Assembly: GCA_037349105.1 (NCBI GenBank)
Contig: JAYJMM010000119.1
Span: forward strand, 7,017,001 to 7,081,000
DNA from: Limnomonas spitsbergensis
Lineage: Eukaryota > Chlorophyta > Chlorophyceae > Chlamydomonadales
Length of the DNA stretch: 64,000 nt
Reading direction: 5' to 3'
Of this stretch, positions 1 to 18,291 are shown one piece after another. Under the pieces are notes generated by a model. It saw nothing but the letters and a program-made list of their open reading frames with translations, was not told the origin of the DNA and ran no database searches. Position 1 is the stretch's first letter. Every line of letters begins with the position of its first letter. The translations under genes were made by a program, and so were the position numbers.

Positions 1-560
1 CAGAAGCAGAAGAGGTGGCAGAAGCATCATCATCATCATCAGCAGCAGCAGATGATGGAGCAGGTGCCAGGGCAGCAGCCACTGGAGCCCTGACCGCAGC
101 AATAGCAAGGAGGAATGTAATAGCAGCAGCGGCAGCAGGTGCTGGGGAAGCGGCAACAGGAGGAGCGCTAATGACAGCAGTGTCTTCACAGAATTCTGAT
201 GGGCACGAAAGCCTTCCTGTCCTGTATCGCTCCCTTGCCCACCGCGTGGAAGCCGGGATGGCGGTTGAGACCATGAGGTGGGTTGTGGCACTGATGGGTG
301 GCAGTTGGAGGGAGAGGGCTCGACAGGTGACCTGACACACTGTGAAAGCCGGGCTGGCCTTGAAGACCATAAGGTGGGTGTAAGTACTAGTGAGCAGATG
401 GTGGTGGGCGGATGGTGGTGAGGGGAAGGGCAGATAGGTGATAGTGGCCGGTGGGCATTTTCATTTGGCAGGTGGTGTGTGTGTGTGTGGTGGGTGGTGA
501 TGGGTGGATGTTAGTGGGTGGGTTAGACACCCCATGTGAAAGTGGGGTGGCGGTTGAAGC
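1..560. repeat. simple-sequence and GTGG-rich region
   Basis: The first 180 bases are CAG/CAT-type trinucleotide repeats giving an Ala/Ser-rich open frame on the + strand that runs from the window edge to about 335. From about 360 to 560 the sequence is GTGG/GTGGGT rich. The open frame might be an exon of the CS-domain gene downstream or of another gene, but nothing besides openness supports that. From 560 to 1120 I see no convincing exon. Confidence 0.4.
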
Positions 561-1189
561 TATATCATGTGGGTGCTAGAATCTTGTATTGTGTTTGGAC
601 GTAACAAAGTGTGAGGCTGGCCGCCCAACCCTAGAAAACCTGGAATGGGCCCGCGGCTGGCGGCTGGCGCAGGATGGCTCATCCACACTTCCCTGTTACT
701 TCCATCTCCACACTTCCCCGTTACATCCATCGGCAGCAGGAGCAAAAGTGTGAACTTTGTTAGTTTGCATGCGCCTAAATGCAGCTGCCAGGTGGACCAA
801 AATATCCCTCCTTCCATGGGGAGGCTAGAGTACCACTTGTGCCACTTGCTGGATTCCCGTTTATTGTTTTCCTACTACGCTAGCTCTTGTCCCTCGAAAC
901 TACCTTTCAATTATTCATCCCCAAGTACACCAAGTTACTTTTTTCCAACGACATGTTCTGTGGTGGGCAATTTACTGTCGCAGTGCAGCCCCTGTTTCAC
1001 ATTGCGGTGCACTTCTCATGTAAATTACGGTCTGAGCTTTTGTTCCCAACTGCAATTTCCTTTTCCTGTCACATGTAACTGACTTACTGGTACGTAATAA
1101 GCCTTCCATCTTACATTCCACAGATATCACCTCCTGGTGCAAATCCCCATCAATGTGCGCATGTTACAGGTACCCATCACTGCATGTAT

Positions 1190-1344
1190 TACAATATGTT
1201 ACAATATGTTACAATATGTTACAATATGTTACAATATGTTACAATATGTTACAATATGTTACAATATGTTACAATATGTTACAATATGTTACAATATGTT
1301 ACAATATGTTACAATATGTTACAATATGTTACAATATGTTACAA
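1190..1344 (+). repeat. 10-bp minisatellite (acaatatgtt)n
   Basis: About 15 head-to-tail copies of acaatatgtt. All three forward frames are open through the array because 30 bp encode a 10-residue Tyr/Cys/Gln-rich unit. It lies directly upstream of the first recognised exon of the CS-domain gene. An exon-like stretch at 1124-1169, ending in cag followed by gtaccc, precedes it. Confidence 0.9.
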
Positions 1345-1369
1345 GTTACCATCCCTGGACATGTTACAG

Positions 1370-7864
<6,495 letters not shown>

Positions 7865-8920
7865 AGCTTGTCTGCATCTTTTGCCTGTCGCTCCAGCACT
7901 CATGCTCATAGGCATGGTGCGCAACTTGGCTTGTTTGAACATACTGATACCTCAACAGCCTGTTGCACTACATCACGACACTTATTTTTTCAAAATAAAT
8001 ACAAGTAAGCCGATTTTGGCCCGCAGATAGCATGAGGAAGACTGTATGCTGTTATTGCAGGTGCGGTGGGCAGCACAGCCGCCCTGCTATAAATTGCCCG
8101 ATCAACCCCGCTGGGCGGCTGAGTCACGATCTCCCGCCCAGGCCCTCTCTGCCAGTGGTCAGCTTGCTAATGCTGATAAACCCACGTTTGACCATTTGTT
8201 TTCACCTGTTGCATGCAGGAGATACTGGGAATACTGATGAGCCTGTTGTCAAATGACACGTCAGCTGTCTCGGATGCAGGGGTGGATCTAGGGGTGCACC
8301 TTAATGTTTTGGGTTGAGGCCCACGGTAGCGGCTTTTAGTTCTGCCATGTTGCCCTCGGGGCATTCAGTGCTTTGTGTGCATGTAGCGTTCCGTTTTCTC
8401 TCACAGCAACAAACACGACGTCACAATTCTAGCATGTACCGTAACTAATTATGTACAACCTGGCAGGGGTAATAAATGAAGTGCTATCTCACACCGCATG
8501 TTGATAGTATACAGGGACCGGTCTCATTCAGTCGTACTGTTTATGTAAGCGTGAATGCCGTTGTGGGCTCATGCATGTCTGCAGTACCGGTAGGCGAGTT
8601 GCTGCCAGTGAGCCACGCCTGACAGCTCGGGTACGGGCGAAACCAAATCTCTTTACATTACAGCAATTTGCAACATTGGGACGCTACCGGGGCTGTATTG
8701 GCAGTGCAATTTGCAGCATTGGGACTGGAGTGCCAGGCAGTCTGGACAGTTGGGTCCAGTTGAAATAGTTGGATGCGAAGAGATAATATGCCGTTGCCTT
8801 CCTTTTCTGCACTTTAAGGTAGCCGATCAAAGAGATAAATACCTGTGTGGTTCTTTGGGGCAGGTTTCTGCTACAGGGCCGATGTGGCCTGCTGCAGCAG
8901 CAGGACCAGCTTCTAGGTTA
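7865..8920. other. intergenic region, no gene seen
   Basis: Between the stop of the CS-domain gene and the first ACAGC-type element. Only short noisy open frames are present and no repeat family is recognised. Confidence 0.5.
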
Positions 8921-9934
8921 ACAGCACGTTTCTGATTAGGACCCCGGAAAAAACGTGTACGACGGTCTTCTGGTCTTCAGGAAGTTCCCAGGTGTGGTGT
9001 TTACGAACGTCGTCAGTAGCCCAAGTGCTCCAGATTTTGGAGAGGTTTTTCAGGGTTTGGTGGGAGAGGCCATAGCGCTTTTAGGGTCGACTGCGTCCCC
9101 GAGGCAGACGTCGCGTCAGGCCTGGCCCGCCTTGGAGGGATACGTCACACATTTTGTGCCAGCCAAACTTTTCACTATTCTTGACTGTGCCTTCTATGTT
9201 TCCTTGCCTACGTTCGGTGACTAGTTACGAACGTCGTCAGTAGCCCAAGTGCTCCAGATTTTGGTGCCAGGTTTACAGGGTTTGGCGGAGGGGGTCATAG
9301 CGCTTTTAGGGTAAACTGCGTCCCCGAGGCAGACTGTCGGACGTGACGTCAGGGACACGTGCCATCACACTTTTGGTGCGAGCCGAACTCTTCTTTCTTC
9401 TTGGACATTCCTTCTGTGTTTGTCTTGCCTACGTTCGGTGACCTAGTTCTGCAAACAACCCGGAGCCAAGCACCGGAACGTGAGGGCGCGTAATCTTGCG
9501 TGGTTCAGGGTTTACTGCGATATTGCCGAATGTGTGCCTAAAAGTTATCTGCGCTGTTGCTGCTGCTTCTGCTGCTGCTGATGATGATAATGATGATGAT
9601 AGGGATGACTCGCTCGCGGAGTGGCCAAGGCCGAGGCGGGCCGAGGCCTTTCTGCAGGGCAGCCCCCAAGACTGCCGTCCGATAAGATCATGGGAAGAAA
9701 AATGCGGCGATTCTTATTTGAAAATAAAAGCCTTTCGAAGGCCTAAATACACTCCGGGTCCTTTGGAATTTCCGGGGAGGGGGGGGTCCCCGGAAAAACA
9801 AATGACGTACTGTACGTATGTACTACTCTTGGTGGTCTTAAGGGCCCGGAGATTTTCCGGGGTGCAGTGTTTCAGCTCAAAACAACCCGGAAACAGCCCG
9901 GAAGGTTTCCCGGGTCCAATCAGAAACGTGATGT
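8921..9934 (+). mobile_element. TIR element family F, copy 1, with internal duplication
   Basis: Begins acagcacgtttctgatt and ends with the inverted form aatcagaaacgtgatgt. Compared with copy 2 it carries about 440 extra bases made of two tandem units of about 220 bp (9004-9225 and 9226-9449) that share gaacgtcgtcagtagccc and ttgcctacgttcggtgac. The inner part holds a CTG/ATG-rich stretch giving an Ala/Asp-rich frame. No transposase is visible, so it is non-autonomous. Confidence 0.8.
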
Positions 9935-9935
9935 A

Positions 9936-10495
9936 ACAGCACGTTTCTGATTGGGACCCCGGAAAAAACGTGTACGACGGTCTTCTGGTCTTCAGGAAGT
10001 TCCCAGGTGTGGTGTTTCTGCAAACAACCCGGAGCCAGACACCGGAACGTGAGGGCGCGTAATCTTGCGTGGTTCAGGGTTTACTGCGATATTGCCGAAT
10101 GTGTGCCTAAAAGTTATCTGCGCTGTTGCTGCTGCTTCTGCTGCTGCTGATGATGATAATGATGATGATAGGGATGACTCGCTCGCGGAGTGGCCAAGGC
10201 CGAGGCGGGCCGCGGCCTTTCTGCAGGGCGGCCCCAAGACTACCGTCCGATAAGATCATGGGAAGAAAAATGCGGCGATTCTTATTTGAAAATAAAAGCC
10301 TTTCGAAGGCCTAAATACACTCCGGGTCCTTTCGAATTTCCGGGGAGGGGGGGGGGGTCCCCGGAAAAACAAGACGTACTGTACTACTCTTGGTGGTCTA
10401 AAGGGCCCGGAGATTTTCCGGGGTGCAGTGTTTCAGCTCAAAACAACCCGGAAACAGCCCGGAAGGTTTCCCGGGTCCAATCAGAAACGTGCTGT
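9936..10495 (+). mobile_element. TIR element family F, copy 2
   Basis: Head-to-tail with copy 1 and separated from it by one base. Ends are acagcacgtttctgattggg and the inverted complement finishing cagaaacgtgctgt. From about 10018 it is nearly identical to copy 1 (gagggcgcgtaatcttgcg, then the CTG/ATG tract and ccccggaaaa motifs). A third member lies at 44284-44861. Confidence 0.85.
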
Positions 10496-10670
10496 AAGCA
10501 ATCGACGCCTGCTACCGCTCGCGTTTGAATTCAAATTCCGCGCGATGTTTCCAGCAACGAACGAACCTGCAACTGACAGACGGGAAGTTGGTGCCCGCGC
10601 CGACCTGCTATTTAGTGCAACCCTGCCAGCAAGACAAATTATTGTTTCAATCACGGTGCAGCTCGTTAGA

Positions 10671-13600
10671 ATGATGGGCATTTTCGCGAAGCTCCTCATC
10701 CTCTACCTCGTGCTGGTCCAGTGCCAGGCAGTGACATTGCCATTCGTAAGTTTTATATAGTCTTGTAACAACGTCTGCTTGCGCATCCACATAGGCCAGA
10801 ATAGTTTACGGAAGGGCTAGACACTGCAAATTGAAAGAATCTGGCCAAAGGTATTATATAACGCACGGCAAATGGCGCCAATTTCCTGTCGCTCTGTCGA
10901 TACCTGACTACCTGCCGGCTGCCGCCGGCAACCTTGCTTCCTACGATGCTTTCACCAAGATGCCACCCATCGCCTTACTCCAGCTGATCCATATTATTGC
11001 AGGTTTCAACAACGGGATCACGAACTTCAAGGGTTTCAGCCAAGGTTCCTGCCTCTGGATCGCAAACCTCAAGGGTTTTACCCAGGGCTGGATCAGAAAC
11101 CTCCAGAGCTGTCCCCAGCAGGGTTTTGGTTGCTGGATCACATTCCTCCAGAGTTCAGCCCAGGGTTCTGGGCACTGGATCACAAACCTCCAGGTTTCTT
11201 CCCAGGTTTTCCGTTGCTGGACCAGAAGCCTCCAGATCTGTACCCAGGGTTTTGGCTGCTGGATCACATACCTCCAGGGATACCACCAGGGTCTCGGTTG
11301 CTGGATCTAAAGCCTCCCGGGTTGTACCCAGGGCTCTGGCCGCTGGATCACAAGCCTCCCGGGTTATACCTACGGCTTTGGCTGCCCGCTCACAAATCTC
11401 CAGGGTTTCAGGCCAAGCCTCGTTGGCTGGATCATTCAAATCCGGGCGCACCCAAGGTGAGGCATGCGCCATGCGGTGTGGTTTACCTAGTTAGCTATTA
11501 TACCCCATGCGCCCCATGCACCCCATGCGCCATGCGGTGTGGTACCTAGTTAGCTATTAGACCCCATGCGCCCCATGCACCCCGTGCGCCATGCGGTGAG
11601 GTTTACCTAGTTAGCTATTAGACCCCATGCGCCCCATGCACCCCATGTGCCATGCGGTGTGGTACCTAGTAAGCTATTAGACCCCATACGCCCCATGCAC
11701 TCCATGCGCCATGCGGTGTGGTTTACCTAGTTAGCTATTATACCCCATGCGCCCCATGCACCCCATGCGCCATGCGGTGTGGTACCTAGTTAGCTATTCG
11801 ACCCCATGCGCCCCCTGCACCTCGTGCGCCATGCGGTGTGGTTTGCCTAGTTAGCTAACAGACCCCATGCACCCCATGCGCCATGCGGTGTGGTTTACCT
11901 AATTAGCTATTAGACCCCATGCGCCCCCTGCACCCCGTGCGCCATGCGGTGTGGTTTACCTAGTTAGCTAACAGACCCCATGCACCCCATGCGCCATGCG
12001 GTGTGGTTTACCTAATTAGCTATTAGACCCCATGCGCCCCATGCACCCCATGTGCCATGCGATGTGGTACCTAGTTAGCTATTCGACCCCATGCGCCCCA
12101 TAGACCCCGTGCGCCATGCGGTGTGGTTTACCTAGTTAGCTATTAGACCCCATGCGCCCCATGCACCCCATGTGCCATGCGGTGTGGTACGTAGTTAGCT
12201 ATTGGACCCGTACCTGCTGCTAGGACTGACCTGCCCCTCATCGGCCCTGTAAACTGTGCCTGGCCGGCAAATAAAGGCAGAAAAACAATCTGCTTCCTCC
12301 CTTACAAACTGTCCCATACCAGGCTAAGACTGTTATACAAACCCTAAACCTTACACCCTAAGCCCTAAACCCATACCAGGGATAAGAATGTTATGCAAAC
12401 GCCCCCCCCCCCCCCCCCCCTCCCCTTTCCCCCATTCCTTCACATGTGCTGCCTCTTATCAGAGAAAGGCGGTCAGCCCGTCGTTCACAAAATGACAGTG
12501 GTTGAGGCCAACGTGAGAGACAGCCGCAGTGGGGAGCTGCGTCACCTCCTGGTCGACGTGCGAAGTGCAGAGATGTTCAAGGTACGTGTTGATTGGAGTA
12601 TGAGACACAGACAAGGAAGCCACGTTTTATTTTCTTGCTTTTCTGGTAATGGTCTACCAGAAGCTCAACTTGGGGTCCCAACTGGTTAGGGCGCAAGCGC
12701 TACACAGGGCGCGAGGGTTCAGGTGACATGCAGCTAAGGTCACCTTGGCGCCATGACTGTCTTGGCGTATGTGTTAACGCTGCGACAACACTTATGAAAA
12801 ATGCAAAAGTTGAACCATGGCCTATCAGAGTGGAACATTTTTTCATAAGAATGCAATGGTACAGCCAGAGGGAGGGAAGACATGCGGCCCTACTGCCACA
12901 CTTTCCAGGGTACAAATAACCGTCGTCGCATAGATCTTCAATCCTGTTTGATAGAAAGCTTGTGTGTCAATTACTCAAGCATCTGAGCTCGATGAGAAGA
13001 CGGAAGCACCATAAACACAGTGCTGTGCCAGCAGTTAGATCCCGTGTCTCCCCTCCCATGCTTTACTTCTAGAGGCTATCATGGTGATGGATGAGCTTAG
13101 CCTGAGATTGAGGGTTGGACATAGACCGCATGCATGGTGCATGGCTGCATGCCCATGCGCGATGGTGTGTGTTACAAAGAAAGAAAGCGGCGCCCCGTGG
13201 GAGGCGTGGAAGTAAAAAAGCGCGTGTCTTCCCTCCCTCTGTGTACTGCAGAGTTGAAAAGCAGACATATCTCTCAAGCTGTTACACACCTGGCCCCAAT
13301 CCATATCACTCTTCCCCACTCTTTCAGCATCCATTGTACCTGTGAGGGCTCTGGTGAACCCTGCCATGAGCCACTCTGTCATGTGATCCACACTTCTGGT
13401 TCTCTTTCTCACTGTTTCCCACTTGGGTTGATATGTGTGCAGAGCGGCCACTTGCCTGGAGCTGTCAACATACGTATGGTGGCCCTGGAGAACCCTTCCA
13501 CGTGCGCTGAAGTGGTCAGGGAGTTGCCAGAGAGCGAGGTGAGGTCTTGCGCTAAATGTTTATAAATAAAGAAACGATGTTCCCTGAGGCTTAGATGGAG

Positions 13601-16600
13601 GAAGCCACCCGTTTGGCCGTAGCACTAGGTGAGCTACCATGGGTCAGGACAGTCACATATCTGATGTACCGTACACTAAGGGTGGGTTGGTGCAACCAGG
13701 GCGGCTGCGAGACAGGGGGCATTAATAAACAAATAAATAAACGATGTGCTCTGAGGCTTGGATAGAGGAAGCCACCCGATTGCACTAGCTGCATGTGTGT
13801 AATGTAGTTACTTTTCACCGACTGTTGAGATCCTTCAATTCAACAGTCTGTACAAAAGAGATATGGGGGGACAGAGGGCTGAGGGGTGGCTCAACATTGC
13901 CCATGACGCCCACCCAGCCTCCTGCTGACAGCCCTTAAGTTTTTTTATTTTTGAGTGCTCCTGCCTTCACAACAGTGGGCAGGAGCTATATCACCTTTCA
14001 ATGCTAACAGGCCGTTCGTGAAAGAAAGAAAGCTACGCGCTACTAGGGCGTAGAGGTTCAGGGAACAGCGCAGCTTGGGGCCGTAGCCGGTGGTCACACC
14101 CGCGCCTTACAACCATTCATGATAAGAAACATACCTGTCTCAAATTGTTACTGTTGCTGCATTTGTGTCCGTTCCTTTCTTTTACTTGGACTTAACTAAG
14201 TGTGAGGCCGCCCAACCCTAGGAAACCTGGAATGCAGACACAGAAAAACAGCCCGGGTGCGCTTGCGGCCCGCGTCGACAGCTGAGGAAAGGCGAGCAGG
14301 AACAGGAAAGGCACGCGACCCACCTTGACAAAAACTATCAAACACTGACACTGCTGCAATTTTACTCATGCGTGAAAAGTTAGATCAAGGTCTGAAAAAA
14401 ACTTGCAGTTTTGTACCCCACTTAGGCACATCTCTAGCTAAAGCACACTACCACGAGAAACCTACCCCAAACCGGCTGCATACATTCCTGCTGCATCCGC
14501 TACTCTCCGTTTGCTCCGTATCCACACCACAAGCCATCTAGGTTAACTTCCAACATGCCATTTATAATGTAGCACTGCTCATGCCTCTCCTTTTCCCTCC
14601 TGTCTCCACTCCAGAGGCCTTCGTGTCTCACAGCCAGGCCCGAGTCAAGGCTATGGGGGACCCAAACCTCTTAACCCTTAACTCGCCTATAGGCGACCCA
14701 AACCCTTAACCCTTAACCCTTAACCCTTAACCCTTAACTCGCCTAGTCCAGCGGGATGAGTCCCATGTGAGCAGGCCCATGCCGCGCCTCAACTCTCACG
14801 GCCCTGCGGGACTTAGTTTTCCTCCCACTGAAGATGTGTTTGCCCGTCCAACCACAGGCCATCGTGTTTTACGGTCAGGCTGGTGCTGCAGCGAGCATGT
14901 GGGTCGCTGAACTCTACTCAGCCAATTTAGTGAAGCAACCGTGTCCAGCGGTAGGATTCCCGTGTGTGAACCTTTGTTTGCCCCTCCAAACGCAGACCAT
15001 CGTGTTTTACTGCCAGACGGGTGCTGAGAGCGTGTGGGCCGCTGAACTCGCCTTGTCAAGCGGTGTGTTCCCCGCCTCGACTAAGATCTACAGCTTGCAA
15101 GGGGGCATCAAAAAGTGGATCAGCTCAGGTGAGGACTGGTGGGGGAGGAGTGGGTTAGGGTAAATAAGAGGGGCGCAGCCAGTCTGGGGGAGAGGGTAAC
15201 TGCCATACCATACCTCTGCCATGACTTCCATATCTGCTGTCAGCTCATCCAGCAGCTTGCTTGCAAGGGGGCATGAACAAATGGATCCGTCGCTCAGTCT
15301 CTGTGTGGGAGCAAAGGCGTTGGGGGCGGGATGGGGAAGGGTTCTACCCAGCCAGAGGGGAATCTCTGTTCCCAGCTCACCTGCAGGGCTGCCGCTTAGC
15401 TTCTGATACGGTGTCGGTTTGGAATGACACAGCCTCCTCAGCTTATTTTTCTCACGGTGACGGCGCGGATGTGGCTTTGGCCCAGGCTGCGCTGTTTCCT
15501 TAACTCTCACGCCCGCCACGGGGAGTAGCTTTCTTTCTTTCTTCCTCAGCTGGTGCTGCACTATTTCCTTTACTTGAAATGTTTCCCTGTGGGACATTGC
15601 TTTATTCCTTTCTATTTGCTCTTAGACTCTGAGATGCCATCATACAGAACAGATGTTGAAGGGTTTGCATAGGGTTTCGCAATGCCACTGAAGAAATCTG
15701 GCGCCAGATTTCTAACCGGTGCAGGCCCCGTCTGACGTTGAGGTTTATAGGGTTTCGCAATGCCACTCTGGATACCGCTGGAGCCAGTTAGCGCCTGAGT
15801 GGCATTGCGAAACCCTATACAAGACCTCATCATGTCCAGATTGTCAGAGCTGCCCTAGAAGTCGTGTGCCAGAGTGCATCAGTGTTTTTGTTTTTGTGAC
15901 TCAGCTTCATGTCAGCTACACTCTGGACTCTGGTAGGAGGCCTCATTTCTGGTCAGCCAGGCTTCTTTGGCCTACAGTTGTACGTCAGTCCAGTTTGGGG
16001 CCCAATCGGGCCTGTGGCGGCCTCTGGGTGACCTGTCAGGGCTGCCCTAGAAGTTATACCCTTCCCGGTCGTTACTTAGCCTGTCGACTAGCCTTTCCCT
16101 CAGTATTAGAAGCCAAACGCTTACTGCAAATAAGTAGTGTGTCAGAGTGCGCGCTCGCACTGTGTGAACTTCAGGTGCATTGGAAGTTGAGCTCAGCACG
16201 TACATACGTTGCAGGGTTTCACCCGCTGCATTGAAGCTGCAATATTTCCAATGCAGATGTGGCTACAGCCCCAAGCTACGTTGTTTCCTTAACCCCCACG
16301 CTCTAGTAGGGCATAGATTTTCCCTGCCGCCGATTAACCGTCGCCCCCCCTAAGGCATGGGGTGCAGCACATGGTGCCTGGAATACATGGAGGTAGCCGG
16401 GCCTGCTGGTGGCATCCATTGATGTGGTCGATGGTAACGGCGCGGACGCAGCCTAGGCCCAATGGCCCATGTCGCGCTGGCTTTTGAACCCTCACGCACC
16501 TGCGGGGCATAGCTTTCTTTCTTTCTTTCTTTGGTTGATGCAAATATCGTGCTTGCTTCCTGGGGTTTGCCTCCGTGGATTGCACTGTTGAATCCCCCCT

Positions 16601-16651
16601 CCGTCCATGGTGCCAGGTTACCTTCTTGACGAGGAGGAGGAGGGTATCTGA
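10671..16651 (+). CDS. secreted rhodanese-like (single-domain sulfurtransferase-type) protein
   Basis: Reconstructed as join(10671..10745, 11003..11456, 12463..12581, 13443..13538, 14996..15128, 16617..16651): 912 bp, 303 residues, all junctions GT-AG and phase-consistent. Residues 1-20 are a hydrophobic signal peptide (MMGIFAKLLILYLVLVQCQA). About 26-176 are degenerate 14-15-residue repeats of the type GSxTSRV. The rest is a rhodanese fold: LLVDVRSAEMF, SGHLPGAVNI, then YCQTGAES with the expected active-site cysteine at about residue 254, and SLQGGIKKW. Rhodaneses transfer sulfur or act as persulfide carriers; the substrate here is unknown. ATG 12492 within exon 3 is an alternative start that would drop the signal and repeats. 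A near-copy of the catalytic exon lies at 14858-14950 and a second possible terminal exon follows 16651. Confidence 0.65.
11457..12210 (+). repeat. about 58-bp minisatellite abutting a 5' splice site
   Basis: About 13 copies of a unit containing ccccatgcgccatgcggtg and ggtttacctagttagctat. The array starts directly at the donor of the 11003-11456 exon (gtgaggcatgcgccatgcgg), so its first unit includes the start of the intron. Confidence 0.9.
12402..12432 (+). repeat. poly-C tract upstream of acceptor
   Basis: A run of about 20 C followed by tcccctttccccc lies about 30-60 nt before the acceptor at 12462 and could serve as its pyrimidine tract. CCCTAAA-type text (aaaccctaaacc) precedes it. Confidence 0.7.
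13570..13800 (+). repeat. dispersed repeat family H, two tandem copies
   Basis: ctgaggcttagatggaggaagccacccgt (13585) recurs at about 13751. A related copy with gccacccgtttgaccgtagc lies at 19065-19125. Each is preceded by aataaataaa. It is intronic in the rhodanese gene and of unknown type. Confidence 0.5.
14858..14950 (+). other. duplicated catalytic exon of the rhodanese gene, active-site Cys lost
   Basis: Together with its acceptor (gtttgcccgtccaaccacag), this 93-bp segment duplicates the start of the 14996-15128 exon (acceptor gtttgcccctccaaacgcag). It reads AIVFYGQAGAAASMWVAELY where the real exon reads TIVFYCQTGAESVWAAELA, so the cysteine is replaced by glycine. It is 31 codons, phase 0 on both sides, ends before gtagga, and the whole 14858-15128 stretch is one open frame. 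It could be a cassette exon or a dead duplicate. Confidence 0.7.
15660..15830. mobile_element. foldback MITE family E (tagggtttcgcaatgccac)
   Basis: tatagggtttcgcaatgccactc at about 15748 pairs with its inverted complement gagtggcattgcgaaaccctata at about 15800-15822, making an element of about 80 bp. A half copy precedes it at 15670. A related element lies at 46317-46386. No open frame. Confidence 0.8.
15880..16035 (+). mobile_element. hAT-like MITE copy 3, 3' end lost
   Basis: Begins cagtgtttttgtttttgtgactcagc and runs through the family core to about gcggcctctgggtgacctgtc. The 3' terminal inverted repeat is missing. The flanking text gctgccctagaagt occurs on both sides (about 15849 and 16041), so a local duplication has occurred here. 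Confidence 0.7.
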
Positions 16652-16930
16652 AAACATTGAGGACTTTCACAAGATGATCTGAAGATATTTGAGGACAGCT
16701 CGGTGAGATACATGCATGTGGAGCCCGGAGCCACTCAGAGGACTGGCCAATCAGTCAGGTTACCCCCTTGACCCCCTGCCCTTGTCGATGAGGAATTCTG
16801 AATACATTGAGGATATTTCCGAGACGATCTGAAGATATTGAGGACAGCTCGGTGAACTACATGTATGTACTGGGAGCCATTCAGAGGACTGGCGAATCAG
16901 TCAGGGAGCCTGGAACAATCCGACAGCTCG
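16617..16930 (+). repeat. tandem duplication of the rhodanese terminal exon and 3' region
   Basis: The terminal exon after acceptor tgccag (16616) and its downstream text (acattgaggac ... gaagatat-tgaggacagctcggtga ... cagaggactgg-caatcagtcag) are repeated from about 16758. The second copy has an acceptor (aatcagtcag / gttaccccc) and an open frame in the same phase ending SEYIEDISETI, so it could serve as an alternative last exon. Confidence 0.65.
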
Positions 16931-17884
16931 GGATCATCGAGCAACAGATAACGCAACTTGCTTTGGGGAACTGCCCATGTAGACTTCTCGAATGATGGGG
17001 CCGGCAAGCAAGGGACGTCTGTCTTCAGTCGTGTCAACGACGTTACACCTATGTCTGTCTTCGGTCGTGTTCATTGACCTGGTTGAAGAGTTCGGTCGTG
17101 TTCATTGACCTGGTTGAAGAGTTCGGTCGTGTTCATTGACCTGGCTGAATCAGAGTATTCCTGGCACTGTAAACAGCTGGATATTTCCATCCAGACGTGG
17201 ACATGCAGTATGGTATGATCTACAATTCGCCTTGGGCTTCAGGTCGCACCTTGTTATGTAGCCCATACACTCAAGTCTTAGAGCATTCATAGCAAGCAAG
17301 GACATGCTGGCAGCTGTCATGGCTTCTGTATATTTGAAATTTTTTGAATTGTTAAGCTGCCTCGTGTCTATTTCATACCTTTTAGTGGATTTGCGCGCTC
17401 GTCTCAGCTGTATATGTGCTCAAGTACTGGCCAACTGGGTCCATCTTTGAATGGCCCGGCTTCATCAAAAGTACGGTGTATAGGCGACCTAGGTTTCAAT
17501 AGCTTCGCGCACTGCTAGATGCTGACTGTCAGCTAGGTATTCTGGCCTTCTGCTGGTGTTTCTGCCGTAATACTTTTGTTATGTTTTCGTGATTGTTGGT
17601 GAGGCATCATCAGTGGGATGACTGCATGAGGGATTATATCTGATCTGATCGTCCGAACAAACTTTAGGGACTACATCGGATGGTCCATTTGCTTTGGGTT
17701 AGTGCCTAGAAACAGTACATACTTTTCCAGGTTTAAACATACATAGATCAGACTATGGTACAGTTCGGGTATGTTTTTCAGAATGGGACAGAGGAACTTC
17801 TAATTTTGTTTGCTGGGATATGTGATTAACCTGACCAGGGGACCCAACTGAAGAGAACTTAAAAGTACATGAGCGAACGTCTAG

Positions 17885-18070
17885 AACGGGGCATACCCGC
17901 TGGGCCCTGCTAAACGCTCAGCTGCGCGGGGCTGGTAGGGAATGACTAAGCTCAATTCCAGCTACCATGCACGGCCAGGACCATGCTGCAGCCATGCCAC
18001 CCTCATTTGTGAAGGAGCAGGGTCATGGAGCCCGACGGTCTAGAAAGGGGGGGAGAGAAGATCGCGATCC
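17885..18070 (-). repeat. dispersed repeat family C
   Basis: Core (as + strand) gcatacccgctgggccctgc ... ggtagggaatgactaagc, then caattccagctaccatgcac. Related copies lie at about 25800-25905, 26365-26410, 34905-35020 and 53618-53697. tctagaa occurs near both outer ends. Type unknown. Confidence 0.55.
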
Positions 18071-18291
18071 CTCAACCCTAGGGTACGGAAAGCACCAGAG
18101 TTGCACCTCTGGACCATTTCCCCCTATACAAGCAAATTAAAAGTAACTCTTCGATATCACCCAAGACCTCCAGCCTGTGACACCAGTACATATCGTTGGT
18201 ATTGACTGGTACCTGTCCAAGCATATTCGCATGTAAGAGTGACGATTTCTACTACGGTACGAACGCAGCACCATGGTAAGATTCAAGGGAC

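Noticed and set aside
9496..9936. 146-residue open frame inside the family F element
   Set aside because: It is duplicated with the element, rests on CTG/ATG repeats and shows no transposase motif.
11130..11456. Alternative frame of the rhodanese exon 2 (LLDHKPPGLYPGFW-type repeats)
   Set aside because: It looks protein-like, but only the frame giving GSxTSRV repeats connects in phase to both the signal-peptide exon and the rhodanese exon.
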